Shown: positions 1-7,337 of the stretch, one piece after another
How positions within the stretch are numbered: position 1 is the first letter of the stretch
Layout: each line of letters starts with the position of its first letter
Source of the DNA: Candidatus Woesearchaeota archaeon
GTDB taxonomy: Archaea > Nanobdellota > Nanobdellia > Woesearchaeales > ARS49
Length of the DNA: 29,425 nucleotides
NCBI GenBank assembly: GCA_019323555.1
Contig: JAHWHC010000030.1
Span: 1 to 29,425, forward strand
Reading direction: 5' to 3'
Notes under the pieces: generated by a model
Databases searched by the model: none
The model's input: only the letters and a program-made list of their open reading frames with translations
What the model was told of the DNA's origin: nothing
Made by a program: the position numbers and the translations under genes

Positions 1-1901
1 CCAGGAACCAAATAAATCTCAGAAACTCCATCTGCAGTACACTCTGCACTTGTTTCAATTATAGAGATATCTGGATCTCCTGATTTTTTAGTGAGTTTTG
101 GCTGAAGATAGACAGGGGCAGGAATATTGTAGACCAATCTTTTATCAAAACCTTTCTTAGGCATCACGCTCGTGGCTGTTAATGTATAAAAATCAGCACC
201 GCCAGCAGGCTCTGGCTCATAAATCGTAATTTCAAAAGGAACCTCTTGCTGAGATTCCCCGGATTTAGTGGAAAAAGTAATCATCTCTTTCATGTACATC
301 TGATTAAGCATGTCAACATCAACATAACACTCCCACTCCTCAATGCCGGCACTAGTGCAGGAAGCTTCTTTTGGATACGCGTCTGTGCTTATTGCAGAGG
401 CATCAACAAAAACATTTGGCTCTGTCTTTGAGTTCTCAACACGCAAGGTAAACTCAAGAATCTCATCATAAGTGGGGCCGACAGGATACTGGCTTATTGC
501 AGTTATTCTTGCAGCCTTTGTGTAAACAACAACATCCAGGCTTGCCTTCTTTAAAATCATATTGCCTAAATCATCTTTAGAATCTTCTGTAATCCTTATC
601 TGATAATCACCATCACGAACTTTTGGGGTGATGTCATCCCAGTAACAAGTCCAGGTATTGCTTGCTGTTTTTTCGCAAGAGTCTGCTTGTAAAGTTCCAA
701 GACCCATCTCTTTCAGGTCAAGATAAATTTCTTTCTTGTAGAGACCTACGCCGTCTTCAAGAATCTTTGCTTTTATCTGAGCACCAGGAGCAATAACAGG
801 AGAACCCACAAAATCTTCATAGCTTGAAGTGATTGCCTGTACTTCAGGACCTTCATCATCAACAAGGATACTGCACGTAAGAGAAGCATTACCTGCGTTA
901 TTCATTGCATCAACTGCAGTAATACTGGCAGAGCAAACAGTGTCTGGATTAACCTTGAAGTCAGACCAGTAAAACTTATTATCTCTTTTGTAGCTGAACT
1001 TCCTGTTTTTATCAGAAGACTTGCCAGAAATCTTAGACAGGTCTGCAGTCACGCTCTGAAGATTGGAGACATCATCAATTTCAATAACCATCTCAACTGT
1101 CTGGCCAGAACTAGTTATGTGGCTTATAGGATTCCCGTCTTCATCAGCCATGCCCAAGCTGACAAACTTAGGACCTTCTGTATCAAAAGCAAAGTCAGTG
1201 CAAACAGGATCACTTTCCTGGCCAAACAAATCAATTGCTTTTGCGCACATGCTAATTTTCTCTGACTTCTTGCCAGTCTTGTGCGTGTATTCAAAAGAAT
1301 CAAGCACATCACACTCTTCATAACCAAACTTCTTTGATAACAAAACAGCACCAGTATCTTCATCATAAAAATCAATCTGCTTTATGCCAGTGCAATAACT
1401 TGCATCACCAGAAGTAGAGCCATAATCCTGCGCAGCAATCTCAATAGTTGCAACATCTTTTGTTGCAGGAGGAGTAATGCTGAACTTCAAGATGCTTGGA
1501 GGAAGCTTGTCAATACCTAAATCAGTTGAGACTGCCTTGACAGGCTTTCCATCATCATTAGAGAGCTTGACAGCATAGGGAAAAATGCCTGTTTCATCTG
1601 TGAAAGATTCTTTATAGATGCAGGTATTATAGATATCTGCACCAAAAGTCTCTCCAGGGGTGCAGGAATCTGGGTAAGAGCAAAGGTTTTCCCTGCAAAC
1701 CTGAACCTGAGACTCGCTGATAACCAAATCCCTTGGAATCATTGCCTCAATATTCATTGTGACAGAATCATCTGGCCGTGCATAATCCTGAACAGTATCT
1801 TTTCCAGACAAACTCTTTATCTCAAGGGATTGCGCAGCACAGAATGGCAGAGTAATTACAAGAAACAACATAAAAATGGCTGCAAATCTAAGTACTTTCA
1901 A
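1..1901 (-). CDS. Large secreted Ig-like/cell-surface protein, C-terminus beyond the window
   Basis: One open frame on the minus strand runs from a TTG at 1901 to the left edge (about 633 codons) with no stop. The start is supported by GGGGGA six bases upstream and by a hydrophobic N-terminal signal peptide, KVLRFAAIFMLFLVITLPFC, followed by AQS. The rest is rich in Thr, Ser, Asp and Val. It has paired cysteines and alternating beta-strand segments such as DDEGPEVQAI, FDTEGPKFVSL and VEMVIEIDDVS, which resemble consecutive Ig-like or fibronectin-like domains. It is therefore likely exported and displayed on the cell envelope. I cannot assign a family or say whether a C-terminal membrane anchor exists, because that end is missing. 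It has its own TATA box at about 1943-1956. Confidence 0.75.
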   Translation of the reverse strand, partial: MKVLRFAAIFMLFLVITLPFCAAQSLEIKSLSGKDTVQDYARPDDSVTMNIEAMIPRDLVISESQVQVCRENLCSYPDSCTPGETFGADIYNTCIYKESFTDETGIFPYAVKLSNDDGKPVKAVSTDLGIDKLPPSILKFSITPPATKDVATIEIAAQDYGSTSGDASYCTGIKQIDFYDEDTGAVLLSKKFGYEECDVLDSFEYTHKTGKKSEKISMCAKAIDLFGQESDPVCTDFAFDTEGPKFVSLGMADEDGNPISHITSSGQTVEMVIEIDDVSNLQSVTADLSKISGKSSDKNRKFSYKRDNKFYWSDFKVNPDTVCSASITAVDAMNNAGNASLTCSILVDDEGPEVQAITSSYEDFVGSPVIAPGAQIKAKILEDGVGLYKKEIYLDLKEMGLGTLQADSCEKTASNTWTCYWDDITPKVRDGDYQIRITEDSKDDLGNMILKKASLDVVVYTKAARITAISQYPVGPTYDEILEFTLRVENSKTEPNVFVDASAISTDAYPKEASCTSAGIEEWECYVDVDMLNQMYMKEMITFSTKSGESQQEVPFEITIYEPEPAGGADFYTLTATSVMPKKGFDKRLVYNIPAPVYLQPKLTKKSGDPDISIIETSAECTADGVSEIYLVP

Positions 1902-1942
1902 GCAAATCCCCCTTTTTACACAAATAAGAATTTGAATAGAGG

Positions 1943-1956
1943 TTTTATTTATAAAC
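1943..1956 (-). promoter_or_regulatory. TATA box of the large surface-protein gene
   Basis: On the minus strand this reads GTTTATAAATAAAA. Transcription would start about 1922-1925 and leave a short leader carrying GGGGGAT just before the TTG at 1901, so this gene would be a leadered transcript, unlike its neighbours. Confidence 0.55.
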
Positions 1957-1999
1957 TTTGTGCATAAGAATAGAGAACTATGCAGGCAGCATTAGCAAT

Positions 2000-2638
2000 C
2001 TACCTTTTAACAATCCTTACAAGAAGATCCTGCTGGACAACCTCTGTGCCATCAGAAGCAACAACAGTTATGACTCGCTCACCAAAAACACCTGGCTGAG
2101 GAATGAATGAAATGTAGCTTCCACTAACTTTCACATCCAAGCCATCTGTGGATGTAGCTAAATAAGTCAATTCATCACCATTAGGATCACTGAAAAAAGC
2201 AGCAAGGTTCACTGTCCTGTCAGAGTTTCCAATGAACATAGACTCCTTAGGAACTCCTGTTATGACAAACAGGTTGCCGTCACCTGTCCAGACTGGCGCT
2301 TGGTTGACATCAAAAGTGACCATGCCGATTATCTCTGGCTTTATGAAAATAACCAAACTGATGATTATGATAACAACTGCAGCAGCAATAGACTTCACAT
2401 GAATACTGGATTTTGGCTTCATGCCCTTGACGCCATTAAAGACTTTCATGACCTGGTCATAGGCAAGCTCTTTATGGACAGACTCCATGTCAGAATCAGA
2501 TATCTGCTTGTAGACAGACATGAGCTCCTTATATTTTTGCTTAGCTTCGTCCATCCTGTTATCATCTATGCTGTCTTGAGCAGAATTATACGTTTGAACA
2601 AACTTGTGAATCAAATCTACTTTATCGATTTTTACCAC
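2000..2638 (-). CDS. Single-pass membrane protein with helical cytosolic part and Ig/cadherin-like ectodomain
   Basis: 212 residues from a GTG start. Residues 1-75 are charged and helical, with a TPR-like look (AKQKYKELMSVYKQI). Residues 82-99 are one strong membrane segment (SIAAAVVIIIISLVIFIK). Residues 113-212 form a beta-rich domain with NQAPVW and DPNGDELTYLAT, the calcium-binding-like DxNxDxLxY signature common in archaeal cadherin-like or dystroglycan-type repeats. By the positive-inside rule (KPKSS before the segment) the Ig-like part should be outside. A TATA box centred about 30 bp upstream suggests a leaderless GTG start. The gene lies between the large secreted protein and eS6; it may help anchor or sense surface proteins, but that is inference. 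Confidence 0.8.
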   Translation of the reverse strand: MVKIDKVDLIHKFVQTYNSAQDSIDDNRMDEAKQKYKELMSVYKQISDSDMESVHKELAYDQVMKVFNGVKGMKPKSSIHVKSIAAAVVIIIISLVIFIKPEIIGMVTFDVNQAPVWTGDGNLFVITGVPKESMFIGNSDRTVNLAAFFSDPNGDELTYLATSTDGLDVKVSGSYISFIPQPGVFGERVITVVASDGTEVVQQDLLVRIVKR

Positions 2639-2662
2639 CCTTTTTAATAATCTTAGAAAGAC

Positions 2663-2673
2663 TTATTTATAAA
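2663..2673 (-). promoter_or_regulatory. TATA box for the 212-residue Ig-like membrane protein
   Basis: TTTATAAATAA on the minus strand, centred about 30 bp before the GTG at 2638. No Shine-Dalgarno sequence is obvious, which supports a leaderless or near-leaderless mRNA. Confidence 0.55.
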
Positions 2674-2693
2674 CTTTACTATTTTTATTAGAA

Positions 2694-3143
2694 TTATTCC
2701 TTTTTCTCCTCTTTAGGAGCTTCTTTTGGGGCCTCTTTCTGCTCTTCTGCAGGAGCCTCTCCTTCTTTTGCTTCAGGAGCTGCACCAAGCTTTTCCTTGC
2801 CCTCTTTCAAGACCTTTAAGTTGATCTGAGAAATCTTTGCATGAATCGTGTTGCCGCAGACGGTCTTTCTCTTTCTTATGCCCTTTGCCTTTTTCTTAAG
2901 CCCAATACCTGCAACAGCAAGAATACGCTTTCTTCCTGTGCCGACAATATCCTTTCTCATAGGAAAGCCCGCATAATCAGTACCGCCTGTTATAGTAAAC
3001 TCATATCCAGTAAGACCTATCAACTCTCCCTTGATAGTATCCCCTATCTTCTTGCCAACCAGGTTCTTGGAATCCTCTTCAGGAATCTCTTTCTGGTGGC
3101 ATTTGCCATCCTTAGTTCCTATAACAACTTTGAAACCGACCAT
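2694..3143 (-). CDS. rps6e: Ribosomal protein eS6 with acidic/lysine-rich tail
   Basis: 149 residues. The small-subunit protein eS6 is recognised from FKVVIGTKDGKCHQKEI at the N-terminus, GELIGLTGYEFTITGGTDYAGFPMR and the basic RKRKTVCGNTIHAKISQIN segment. The conserved fold ends near residue 118. A 30-residue low-complexity tail of Glu, Lys, Pro and Ala follows, including EAPKEAPKEE, which is longer than usual for archaeal eS6. The tail composition resembles the tails of eS19 and eL31 elsewhere in this window. The gene is monocistronic, with a TATA box 26.5 bp upstream of the ATG, so it is likely leaderless. Confidence 0.95.
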   Translation of the reverse strand: MVGFKVVIGTKDGKCHQKEIPEEDSKNLVGKKIGDTIKGELIGLTGYEFTITGGTDYAGFPMRKDIVGTGRKRILAVAGIGLKKKAKGIRKRKTVCGNTIHAKISQINLKVLKEGKEKLGAAPEAKEGEAPAEEQKEAPKEAPKEEKKE

Positions 3144-3165
3144 GGAATATTAGATTTGGCAGTTG

Positions 3166-3173
3166 TTTATAAA
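3166..3173 (-). promoter_or_regulatory. TATA box of eS6
   Basis: TTTATAAA, a palindromic octamer centred 26.5 bp from the eS6 ATG at 3143. It lies in the 84 bp divergent gap shared with the C39-like lipoprotein gene. Confidence 0.6.
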
Positions 3174-3195
3174 TATTGCGGTTGAAGAGGGGCAA

Positions 3196-3205
3196 AATAT
3201 TTATA
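3196..3205 (+). promoter_or_regulatory. TATA-like element of the C39-like lipoprotein gene
   Basis: AATATTTATA about 27 bp before the ATG at 3228. A second AT-rich block, AGTATATAAA, sits closer to the ATG. The first has the spacing seen at the other leaderless genes here. Confidence 0.45.
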
Positions 3206-3227
3206 CTACAGTATATAAAAACCAAAT

Positions 3228-3914
3228 ATGAAAAAAGAACTGGTGATACTCCTAGTTTTATTGCTTATCACTTCTTGCGCAACCATAACCAGGCAGCCGC
3301 TAGATATTCCTTATACCCGCCAAAAAGGCCCCTCCTGCGTTCCGAGCCAGGTGACAATGGCACTTAACTATTATTTTGCAGAAAGAAAATACACACTAGA
3401 ACAAATCGACAACATGATAGGAAGGACAGGAGAAAAGTGGACCTGGTTTTCCCAGGCAATGCCTGTGCTGTTAAATGAAGGGCTTGATGCATATTATTTC
3501 TCAACAACACCATATTATCAACTGACACCAGAATTTGTGCTGGAATACTACGGACCAGAGGACGGACGATTGATAAATGAAGTCACAGACTGGCCATTGC
3601 TAATGCAGTCTGTTGATTTCCTGAAAACAAGCAGGCGGTACCAAAAACTAAAACTAGAGTGGCAGGCAGTTGAAAATGCATTTAGCAGAGGAAACGTAAT
3701 CCTGATGATTATAGATTACAACACAGTGATGGGCAGGCCAGGATTATATTCTGGACACGGCGTCACAATAACACACATCAATCAAACTCATGTCTTGTTC
3801 CACAACAGTGCAAAAGGACCAAATCAAAAAGCATTAAAACAAGACTTTATTGATGCATGGAATGCACCTGGAACAGACAATGATATAATAATAATACAAG
3901 GCAAATTAGAATGA
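3228..3914 (+). CDS. Putative lipoprotein with C39-like cysteine peptidase domain
   Basis: 228 residues. The N-terminus is a lipoprotein-style signal peptide with the lipobox LITSC (Cys17). The mature part begins with PLDIPYTRQKGPSCVPSQV, the hallmark of the C39-like (papain-fold) family, with a probable nucleophile Cys37 after the oxyanion-region Gln32. The catalytic His is probably in SGHGVTITHI, followed by FHNSAKGP where the third residue (Asn/Asp) of the triad would sit. It is likely membrane-anchored on the outer face and cleaves or otherwise processes a peptide. The substrate is unknown, and no ABC transporter is adjacent. Its stop overlaps the start of the next gene (ATGA), so the two are probably translated together. 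Confidence 0.8.
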   Translation: MKKELVILLVLLLITSCATITRQPLDIPYTRQKGPSCVPSQVTMALNYYFAERKYTLEQIDNMIGRTGEKWTWFSQAMPVLLNEGLDAYYFSTTPYYQLTPEFVLEYYGPEDGRLINEVTDWPLLMQSVDFLKTSRRYQKLKLEWQAVENAFSRGNVILMIIDYNTVMGRPGLYSGHGVTITHINQTHVLFHNSAKGPNQKALKQDFIDAWNAPGTDNDIIIIQGKLE

Positions 3915-4147
3915 TACCACACCCAAAACACGATTATCTGCTTTTCATGGCAGTTCTGATACTTGTGATTGCAGCAATGGGAGCAGTTGCACTGCATTAC
4001 GGCGGAGCAACAGCGGCAGCAGGAAAAGTAACATATCACCCTTGCCAGCAATTGTATCAAGACTATCAGAAATATAACTGCAACTGGCGCCCAGAACAAC
4101 CAGTGTGTGCAGGGCTAAGAGTAGAGCTGGAAAGCAGAAATTGTTAA
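3911..4147 (+). CDS. Small single-TM cysteine-containing protein
   Basis: 78 residues, unrecognised. Residues 10-30 form one hydrophobic membrane segment (LLFMAVLILVIAAMGAVALH). After it comes a short tail with four cysteines (CQQLYQDYQKYNC, VCAG and a C-terminal Cys), which could form two disulfides if exported. The ATG overlaps the stop of the C39-like lipoprotein gene by four bases, so it is probably a co-expressed partner or substrate. Its TAA stop interlocks with the stop of the convergent pth2 gene in one TTAA. Confidence 0.65.
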   Translation: MIPHPKHDYLLFMAVLILVIAAMGAVALHYGGATAAAGKVTYHPCQQLYQDYQKYNCNWRPEQPVCAGLRVELESRNC

Positions 4148-4494
4148 GAAATAAGTTTTAGATGTCCTGTAATCCTATCAATCTTTTCTTCAGTATCAGG
4201 GCCAATGCCGACTGCAGTGACTGTGCCAGGAGCAAGCTCTGTCCTGCCAGCGTCTGCAATGATTGCAACAATCAAGCCAGCATCTTCTGCATCTTGCCTT
4301 AATTTCAAGAGTTCTTTTTCATTATCCACGCTAAGAACCACTTTCTTCATGCCCTGGTCTTTCCAGGCATTGATATCGTCTTTGTGAGATTTTATCAATG
4401 CATCTGTAGAGGCATGCGCTGCCTGGGCAGCCATCTTGCCTTTTGACATGTTCAAATCTTTCCTGATTAGAATTACCTGCTTGTATTCTTTCAT
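4144..4494 (-). CDS. pth2: Peptidyl-tRNA hydrolase, Pth2 type
   Basis: 116 residues, full length for the archaeal/eukaryotic Pth2 family. Family signatures are KQVILIRKDLNMSKGKMAAQ (catalytic-loop Lys and the KGK-AAQ-AHA segment), AHASTDAL, and the C-terminal IIADAGRTELAPGT followed by TVTAVGIGP. It recycles peptidyl-tRNAs that drop off the ribosome by hydrolysing the ester bond. It is the second gene after thrS: the pth2 ATG overlaps the thrS stop by four bases, so the two tRNA-related enzymes are translationally coupled. Confidence 0.96.
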   Translation of the reverse strand: MKEYKQVILIRKDLNMSKGKMAAQAAHASTDALIKSHKDDINAWKDQGMKKVVLSVDNEKELLKLRQDAEDAGLIVAIIADAGRTELAPGTVTAVGIGPDTEEKIDRITGHLKLIS

Positions 4495-6224
4495 TTTCTT
4501 TCCTGAATCTCTTTCACCAATTCCTTAATGAAAGAATCAACTTTCTTTTCACCATGAACTTTATTATCTCTTGTTCGAACCGTGACTGTCTTGTCTTTTA
4601 CTTCTTTCTCACCAACAACAAGGATGTAATTGATTTGCTGCAATTGCGCTTCCCGGACTTTCTTGCTGATGCTCTCTGACCTTTCATCAACTTCTGCCCT
4701 GACTCCTTCTGCTTTCATCTGCTCTGCAATCTTGTTTGCATAATCATTAAACCTGTCTGCAACAGTCAATATTCTAACTTGAACAGGGGAAGCCCACAAA
4801 GGAAGCCTGCCAGCTGTGTGCTCCAGAAGAACACCAATGAATCTCTCAATGCTTCCATAGATTGTCCTGTGAAGCATTGTCGGCTGGTGATTCTCAGTGC
4901 CGTCAGCACCCATGTATTTCAAATTAAATTGAATAGGCAATTGGAAATCTAATTGCAAAGTACCGCACTGCCATGTCCTTCCTAAAGCATCTTTTAGATG
5001 GAAATCAAGCTTTGGACCATAGAAAGCACCGTCACCTTCATTGATCTTGAAGTCTTTCTTTAATTCCTTCATTGCATCTGCAAGAGCTTTCTCAGCCTTG
5101 CTCCATTGCTCTTTTGTGCCCATTGCTTTCTTAGGCATTGTGCTTAATTCAACATGATATTCAAAACCAAACTTCTTGTAAATCTTATCAGTCAAAACAA
5201 TGACTCCTTTGATCTCTTCTTTCAACTGCTTGTCATCTGAACAATAGATATGTGCATCATCCTGGGTAAAGGATCTTACTCTGAATAATCCTGAAAGAAC
5301 ACCGCTCAACTCATGCCTGTGCACTAATCCTAATTCAGCCATTCTCAAAGGAAACTCTTTATAGCTCCTGACACGATTCATGTAAACCTGAATACCTCCA
5401 GGGCAATTCATCGGCTTGACAGCACACTCAACTTCATCGATCTTTGTGAAGTACATGTTCTCCCTGAAATGCTTCCAGTGGCCAGACTGCTCCCACAGAC
5501 ACTTGCTCAATATAATAGGAGTCCTGATCTCACCATAACCTGCTTTTGTGTGCTCCTCTCTCCAGTAAGCAAGCAGTTCATTCCAGATGACTGTTCCTTT
5601 AGGGTGCCAGAAAGGCATTCCAGGAGCGCAGTCATGGAAAGAAAACAAATCAAGATCCCTTCCAATCTTCCTGTGATCTCTCTTAGCAGCCTCCTGCATC
5701 CGAGTAATGTAAGCATTTAATTCTTCTTTTGTAGGAAAAGCAACACCATAAACCCTTGTCAACTGCTTGTTCTTCTGGTCTCCACGCCAGTAAGCACCAG
5801 CAGTCTTGATCAGCTTGAAAGCCTTGACATCACCAGTGGTCTTGACATGCGGGCCCCTGCACAAATCAACAAAATCACCTGACTTGTAAACAGTAAGCTT
5901 GTCACCAGCTTTCTTGAACTCCTCAGCCATCTCAATCTTGTAAGGATTGTCCTTGAACATCTTTTTCAAATCTGCAAGAGTAACTTCTTTTTTCTCAAAA
6001 GAAAGCTTCTGCCTGATAATATCCTTCATCTTCTTCTCAATCTTAGGAAAATCCTCAGGAGTTATCTGCAAATCATCAAAATCATAATAAAAACCATCCT
6101 CAACAGCAGGGCCGATAGTATTCTTTGCCTTAGGATATAATTCCTTGATAGCATGAGCTAAAATATGCGCAGCACTATGCCTAAGAACATCTAAATCATC
6201 TTTTGATTCTTTCTGCTTTGCCAT
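4491..6224 (-). CDS. thrS: Threonyl-tRNA synthetase, bacterial-type editing domain, no TGS domain
   Basis: 577 residues. It charges tRNA-Thr. Residues 1-180 are the N2 editing domain: RHSAAH (His16, His20) and DLCRGPH (Cys122, His126) are the zinc-site-like editing residues that remove mischarged Ser. The class II core follows, with MKPMNCPGGIQVY (zinc Cys), motif 2 FRVRSFTQDDAHIYC (zinc His in DAH) and motif 3 with MLHRTIYGSIERFIGVLLEH (zinc His). The anticodon-binding domain begins near WASPVQVRIL. The usual N-terminal TGS (N1) domain of bacterial enzymes is absent. Many archaea instead use an unrelated D-aminoacyl-tRNA-deacylase-like editing domain. The start fits a TATA box 25.5 bp upstream. 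Confidence 0.96.
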   Translation of the reverse strand: MAKQKESKDDLDVLRHSAAHILAHAIKELYPKAKNTIGPAVEDGFYYDFDDLQITPEDFPKIEKKMKDIIRQKLSFEKKEVTLADLKKMFKDNPYKIEMAEEFKKAGDKLTVYKSGDFVDLCRGPHVKTTGDVKAFKLIKTAGAYWRGDQKNKQLTRVYGVAFPTKEELNAYITRMQEAAKRDHRKIGRDLDLFSFHDCAPGMPFWHPKGTVIWNELLAYWREEHTKAGYGEIRTPIILSKCLWEQSGHWKHFRENMYFTKIDEVECAVKPMNCPGGIQVYMNRVRSYKEFPLRMAELGLVHRHELSGVLSGLFRVRSFTQDDAHIYCSDDKQLKEEIKGVIVLTDKIYKKFGFEYHVELSTMPKKAMGTKEQWSKAEKALADAMKELKKDFKINEGDGAFYGPKLDFHLKDALGRTWQCGTLQLDFQLPIQFNLKYMGADGTENHQPTMLHRTIYGSIERFIGVLLEHTAGRLPLWASPVQVRILTVADRFNDYANKIAEQMKAEGVRAEVDERSESISKKVREAQLQQINYILVVGEKEVKDKTVTVRTRDNKVHGEKKVDSFIKELVKEIQERK

Positions 6225-6244
6225 ACACCCAGAGAGAAAGTATC

Positions 6245-6254
6245 TTTATATAAA
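6245..6254 (-). promoter_or_regulatory. TATA box of thrS-pth2
   Basis: TTTATATAAA, a perfect palindrome centred 25.5 bp from the thrS ATG at 6224. The spacing implies transcription starting at or next to the start codon. Confidence 0.6.
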
Positions 6255-6268
6255 CTTTACTGAAAAGC

Positions 6269-7141
6269 TTATTTATCCCTAAAGTGCAGATTTAAGAAAA
6301 CAGAACTTACAATTATAAACAGACCGATCAGTTGTGCAGCAAATACCTGCTCTCCAATTATCATAACAACAAGAGCAACAGATATCAGCGGAGTCAGCAG
6401 TGCAATGTTTGAACAGATGCTTGTTTTCACTTTATGCAGTGCCTGATTCCACAGCACAAATGAGATCGCAGTTGGAACTAATGCAATATAGAGAATCCCT
6501 GAGAATTCAAAAGCAGTCAATTTAAAACTCAATCCAAAAAAAGGAATCATTGCAACTAAAAATAAAAACCCAAACAAATTAAACAATAACATCCCAATGT
6601 CTGCATCGAATTTCTTGTGTTTTATCATCACTGAGAACAGCGCCCAGGCAAGTGCTGCAAACAATGTGACAATAACCCCCAGACTCCAATCAATCTTCAA
6701 GAAAGTCCCTCTAGATATCAGGACATAGACACCAAAAAAGCCAAGCAACACAAAAAACAAGGATTTCAAGGTTGTTTTTTCCTTATACAGCAGGCCAGAA
6801 AGCAAGACCATCAACAGAGGATATAAATAAAAAATGATTATTACCTGAGACGCAGGCAGCACCTGATATGCTTTCAGGTAAAGTATCTGCTGCACACCCA
6901 AGCCAATAATTCCTGCAATAATAAAAAACATGTAATTTTTCTTAAACTGCGCCAACAATCTCTTTGTCTTTTTAGTGAATACTAAGTAAAGGAGAAGGAA
7001 TGCCGTAGCGAAAAAACCGACATATAATGCAACCAAAAAACTATCCATATTTGGCACAAACAACTTATACGCTGCCCCCAAAGTAGACCAAAGGAACACT
7101 GCAATAAACGCTATGATTATCCCTCTTTTTTCATCTTCCAT
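6269..7141 (-). CDS. EamA/DMT-family membrane transporter
   Basis: 290 residues with about ten hydrophobic segments arranged as two EamA repeats (roughly 8-140 and 150-285). The repeats share the pattern WSTLGAAYKLF / WALFSVMIKHK at their beginnings, and ASQVIIIFYLYPLLMVLLSG and IALLTPLISVALVVMIIGEQ near their ends. The drug/metabolite transporter superfamily exports amino acids, nucleotides or other metabolites. The substrate cannot be read from sequence. The gene is monocistronic, divergent from the eS19 cluster, and separated from it by a strong palindrome at 7191-7225. A TATA-like element sits about 27 bp before the ATG. Confidence 0.9.
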   Translation of the reverse strand: MEDEKRGIIIAFIAVFLWSTLGAAYKLFVPNMDSFLVALYVGFFATAFLLLYLVFTKKTKRLLAQFKKNYMFFIIAGIIGLGVQQILYLKAYQVLPASQVIIIFYLYPLLMVLLSGLLYKEKTTLKSLFFVLLGFFGVYVLISRGTFLKIDWSLGVIVTLFAALAWALFSVMIKHKKFDADIGMLLFNLFGFLFLVAMIPFFGLSFKLTAFEFSGILYIALVPTAISFVLWNQALHKVKTSICSNIALLTPLISVALVVMIIGEQVFAAQLIGLFIIVSSVFLNLHFRDK

Positions 7142-7162
7142 AGTCTCGAAGAAAAAAACAGG

Positions 7163-7172
7163 AATTAATAAA
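7163..7172 (-). promoter_or_regulatory. TATA-like element of the EamA gene
   Basis: TTTATTAATT on the minus strand, centred about 27 bp upstream of the ATG at 7141. The palindrome lies just upstream of it. Confidence 0.45.
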
Positions 7173-7190
7173 TCTTTCTTATAGAAAACG

Positions 7191-7225
7191 CAACCAACAC
7201 AAAATCAGGAGATTTTGTGAGGTTG
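7191..7225. repeat. Strong inverted repeat in the divergent EamA/eS19 promoter region
   Basis: CACAAAATC (7198-7206), a four-base loop AGGA, then GATTTTGTG (7211-7219): a perfect 9 bp inverted repeat. It is extended outward by CAACC (7191-7195) pairing with GGTTG (7221-7225) across an AA/A internal bulge, giving 14 paired positions. No gene ends here on either strand, so it is not an obvious terminator. It lies upstream of both TATA elements, where an operator for a dimeric regulator could act, or it may be part of a short RNA. Confidence 0.6.
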
Positions 7226-7247
7226 TATTTGCTACGTAAACCATAAC

Positions 7248-7257
7248 CTTTATAAAC
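7248..7257 (+). promoter_or_regulatory. TATA box of the eS19-eL39-eL31-Cbf5 cluster
   Basis: CTTTATAAAC, predicting a transcription start around 7279. That leaves a leader of about 59 nt before the eS19 ATG, which is unusual among the mostly leaderless first genes of this window. Confidence 0.55.
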
Positions 7258-7283
7258 AAACCAAGGTTCCTTGTGTTTATTCT

Positions 7284-7320
7284 GGATGATCGCAAGACAT
7301 CCTGAGTAGGCCGAAAGGTC
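7284..7320 (+). promoter_or_regulatory. Two-hairpin 5' leader of the eS19 operon (candidate autoregulatory element)
   Basis: Hairpin 1: GGATG (7284-7288) pairs with CATCC (7298-7302); a bulged A and an inner TC/GA pair close a GCAA tetraloop. Hairpin 2: GGCC (7309-7312) pairs with GGTC (7317-7320) and closes a GAAA tetraloop. Both loops are of the GNRA type. An alternative pairing of TCC (7300-7302) with GGA (7321-7323) would extend hairpin 2 and compete with hairpin 1. The leader ends with AGGGAT five bases before the ATG. A ribosomal-protein-binding leader is a reasonable but untested reading. Confidence 0.45.
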
Positions 7321-7337
7321 GGAATAAGGGATAAAAA

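Noticed and set aside
1124..1375. Short open frame inside the large surface-protein gene
   Set aside because: It is out of frame with a continuous 633-codon minus-strand reading frame that has a signal peptide.
7284..7305. Box C/D-like sRNA or L7Ae k-turn (GATGATC ... CTGA) in the eS19 leader
   Set aside because: GATGATC does not match the C box RUGAUGA well, no terminal stem or guide spacing is present, and simple hairpins explain the sequence better.
7303..7323. Hammerhead-like core (CTGA followed by a stem and GAAA)
   Set aside because: The conserved CUGAUGA core reads CTGAGTA and the GAAA is a tetraloop, not the core strand; no third stem is seen.
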